Assembly (NCBI GenBank): GCA_964389025.1
Contig: CAYMCQ010000041.1
Coordinates: 1 to 33,615 of the forward strand
DNA length: 33,615 nt
Reading direction: 5' to 3'
Source: CAYMCQ01 sp964389025
GTDB taxonomy: Bacteria > Verrucomicrobiota > Verrucomicrobiia > Limisphaerales > CAYMCQ01
Shown: piece by piece, positions 32,903 to 33,615 of the stretch
How positions within the stretch are numbered: the first letter of the stretch is position 1
Layout: each line of letters starts with the position of its first letter
Translations under genes and position numbers: made by a program
The notes under the pieces: model-generated
Seen by the model: the letters and a program-made list of their open reading frames with translations, nothing else
Database searches by the model: none
What the model was told of the DNA's origin: nothing

Positions 32903-33615
32903 ATGATCGCGAATCCAAAAACCTCGTTCGAACCGCACAGCAGCGAACAACTGCCCGCCAGCAAGAAGCTTTACGTCGCGGGGACGATCCATCCCGATGT
33001 CCGCGTGCCGATGCGGGAAATTGAACTCACGCCAACCAGATCTTACACCGGCGCCCTCACGCCCAACGCTCCCGTGCGCGTCTATGATTGCTCTGGGCCG
33101 TGGGGCGATCCCGCGTTCACGGGCACGGTCGAGGAAGGTCTGCCCGCGCTACGCCGCGAATGGATTCTCCAGCGCGGCGATGTCGAGGAGATTGACGGGC
33201 GCGAAGTGAAGCCGCAGGACAACGGCTACCTGTCCGGCAAGCACGCCGAATACGCGAGCAAGGCGGAGAAGAATCGTCTCGTGGAATTTCCCGGCCTCAC
33301 CTCGCAACGCCGCCGTCCGCTTCGCGCCAAGGCCGGCAAGGTTGTCACGCAACTCGCCTACGCCCGCGCCGGCATCATCACGCCGGAGATGGAATTCATC
33401 GCCATCCGCGAGAATATGCGGGGAGCACACGCGCCTCGCGTGTCCGGCGATGCGCCTCGCATCGCCGATCTTTCGCGCGACAACGTCCGCAACGACCTGA
33501 ACAAGCAGCACGCTGGCAGCGCCCAATCCGTCGCATCCACCCCATACGTCCCCTCTGTCTTCCGCCGCTTCCCCCAGCGCATCCCCGCCGAAATCACCCC
33601 CGAGTTCGTGCGCGC
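32903..33615 (+). CDS. thiC: Phosphomethylpyrimidine synthase ThiC (5' part, runs off the window)
   Basis: The open frame from ATG 32903 continues to the edge, giving 237 codons. ThiC is a radical SAM enzyme that converts aminoimidazole ribotide into the thiamine pyrimidine HMP-P. The N-terminal ThiC-associated domain is clear (KLYVAGTIHPDVRVPMREIEL), as are VRVYDCSGPWGDP, LRREWILQRGDVEE, GIITPEMEFIAIREN and ITPEFVRA. The catalytic core and C-terminal cluster-binding cysteines lie beyond the window. Directly after EFIAIRENM the sequence contains two mini-hairpins (33427-33466) that encode GAHAPRVSGDAPRIADL, an apparent in-frame repeat insertion in the loop that joins the N-terminal region to the core. 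The gene is under the TPP riboswitch just upstream. Confidence 0.96.
   Translation, partial: MIANPKTSFEPHSSEQLPASKKLYVAGTIHPDVRVPMREIELTPTRSYTGALTPNAPVRVYDCSGPWGDPAFTGTVEEGLPALRREWILQRGDVEEIDGREVKPQDNGYLSGKHAEYASKAEKNRLVEFPGLTSQRRRPLRAKAGKVVTQLAYARAGIITPEMEFIAIRENMRGAHAPRVSGDAPRIADLSRDNVRNDLNKQHAGSAQSVASTPYVPSVFRRFPQRIPAEITPEFVR
33427..33466. repeat. Twin mini-hairpins in frame in thiC
   Basis: ACACGCG-CCT-CGCGTGT (33427-33443) and GGCGATGCG-CCT-CGCATCGCC (33446-33466) are two perfect hairpins with the same three-base pyrimidine loop. They follow the rule GCG-loop-CGC seen in the left arms of the 156-bp elements at 163 and 26821, and are preceded by GGAGCAC, similar to GGTGGCAC. It appears to be a half-element, read in frame without a stop. 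Confidence 0.8.

Noticed and set aside
1..33615. tRNA, rRNA, IS elements or transposase genes
   Set aside because: None was recognised on either strand by reading; short or divergent ones could be missed without a covariance search.

Overview
The window looks like a scaffold of a verrucomicrobial genome, probably from the Pedosphaera/Limisphaerales side of the phylum. This rests on three things. There is a prepilin cassette of the Verru_Chthon A-D type. There is a giant secreted subtilase built from P-domain, LamG-like and PPC-like modules. Short, highly palindromic repeats are scattered between and inside genes. Every convincing gene lies on the plus strand. A run of ten N at 25861-25870 shows that this is a draft assembly. 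Taxonomy is inferred from recognised families, not from a marker phylogeny.

Layout. 1-98 is the tail of an unidentified gene. 99-725 has no gene but holds a 156-bp compound hairpin element, a 20-bp palindrome and a weak promoter candidate. 726-6696 is a type IV pilus / type II secretion motor operon: ATPase (PilB-like), PilT, a second PilB-like ATPase and PilC, closed by a terminator at 6726-6760. 6790-7471 is a BrnT/BrnA-type toxin-antitoxin pair with its own promoter. 7478-15768 holds five prepilin-like proteins and a 1293-residue PilX/GspK-like protein; the last four genes overlap or nearly touch. 15999-25163 encodes a 3054-residue subtilisin-like protease. 25302-28587 is uvrA, broken only by an apparent scaffolding error. 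28653-31058 is an exported TPR protein, 31105-31455 an ErpA/IscA-type Fe-S carrier, 31557-32711 an exported YbhE-like beta-propeller, 32753-32852 a TPP riboswitch, and from 32903 the start of thiC, which runs off the window.

How the genes may work together. The ATPases, PilC and pseudopilins would build a pilus or pseudopilus, and the very large PilX/GspK-like protein may be its tip or a surface component. The giant protease directly downstream is a plausible surface or secreted product of the same envelope machinery. UvrA, the Fe-S carrier, the beta-propeller and ThiC are housekeeping functions.

Two things stand out. First, the giant protease seems to have nested domains: a P-domain split into three pieces by two cassettes, each a galactose-binding-like domain interrupted by a LamG domain, one of which is itself interrupted by another galactose-binding-like domain. 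Second, palindromic repeat elements sit in frame and stop-free inside at least three unrelated genes (uvrA twice, the PilX/GspK-like gene, thiC). The uvrA copy of one element has the same length (156 bp, 52 codons) and hairpin plan as a non-coding copy at 163-318, but with different, still perfectly paired stems.
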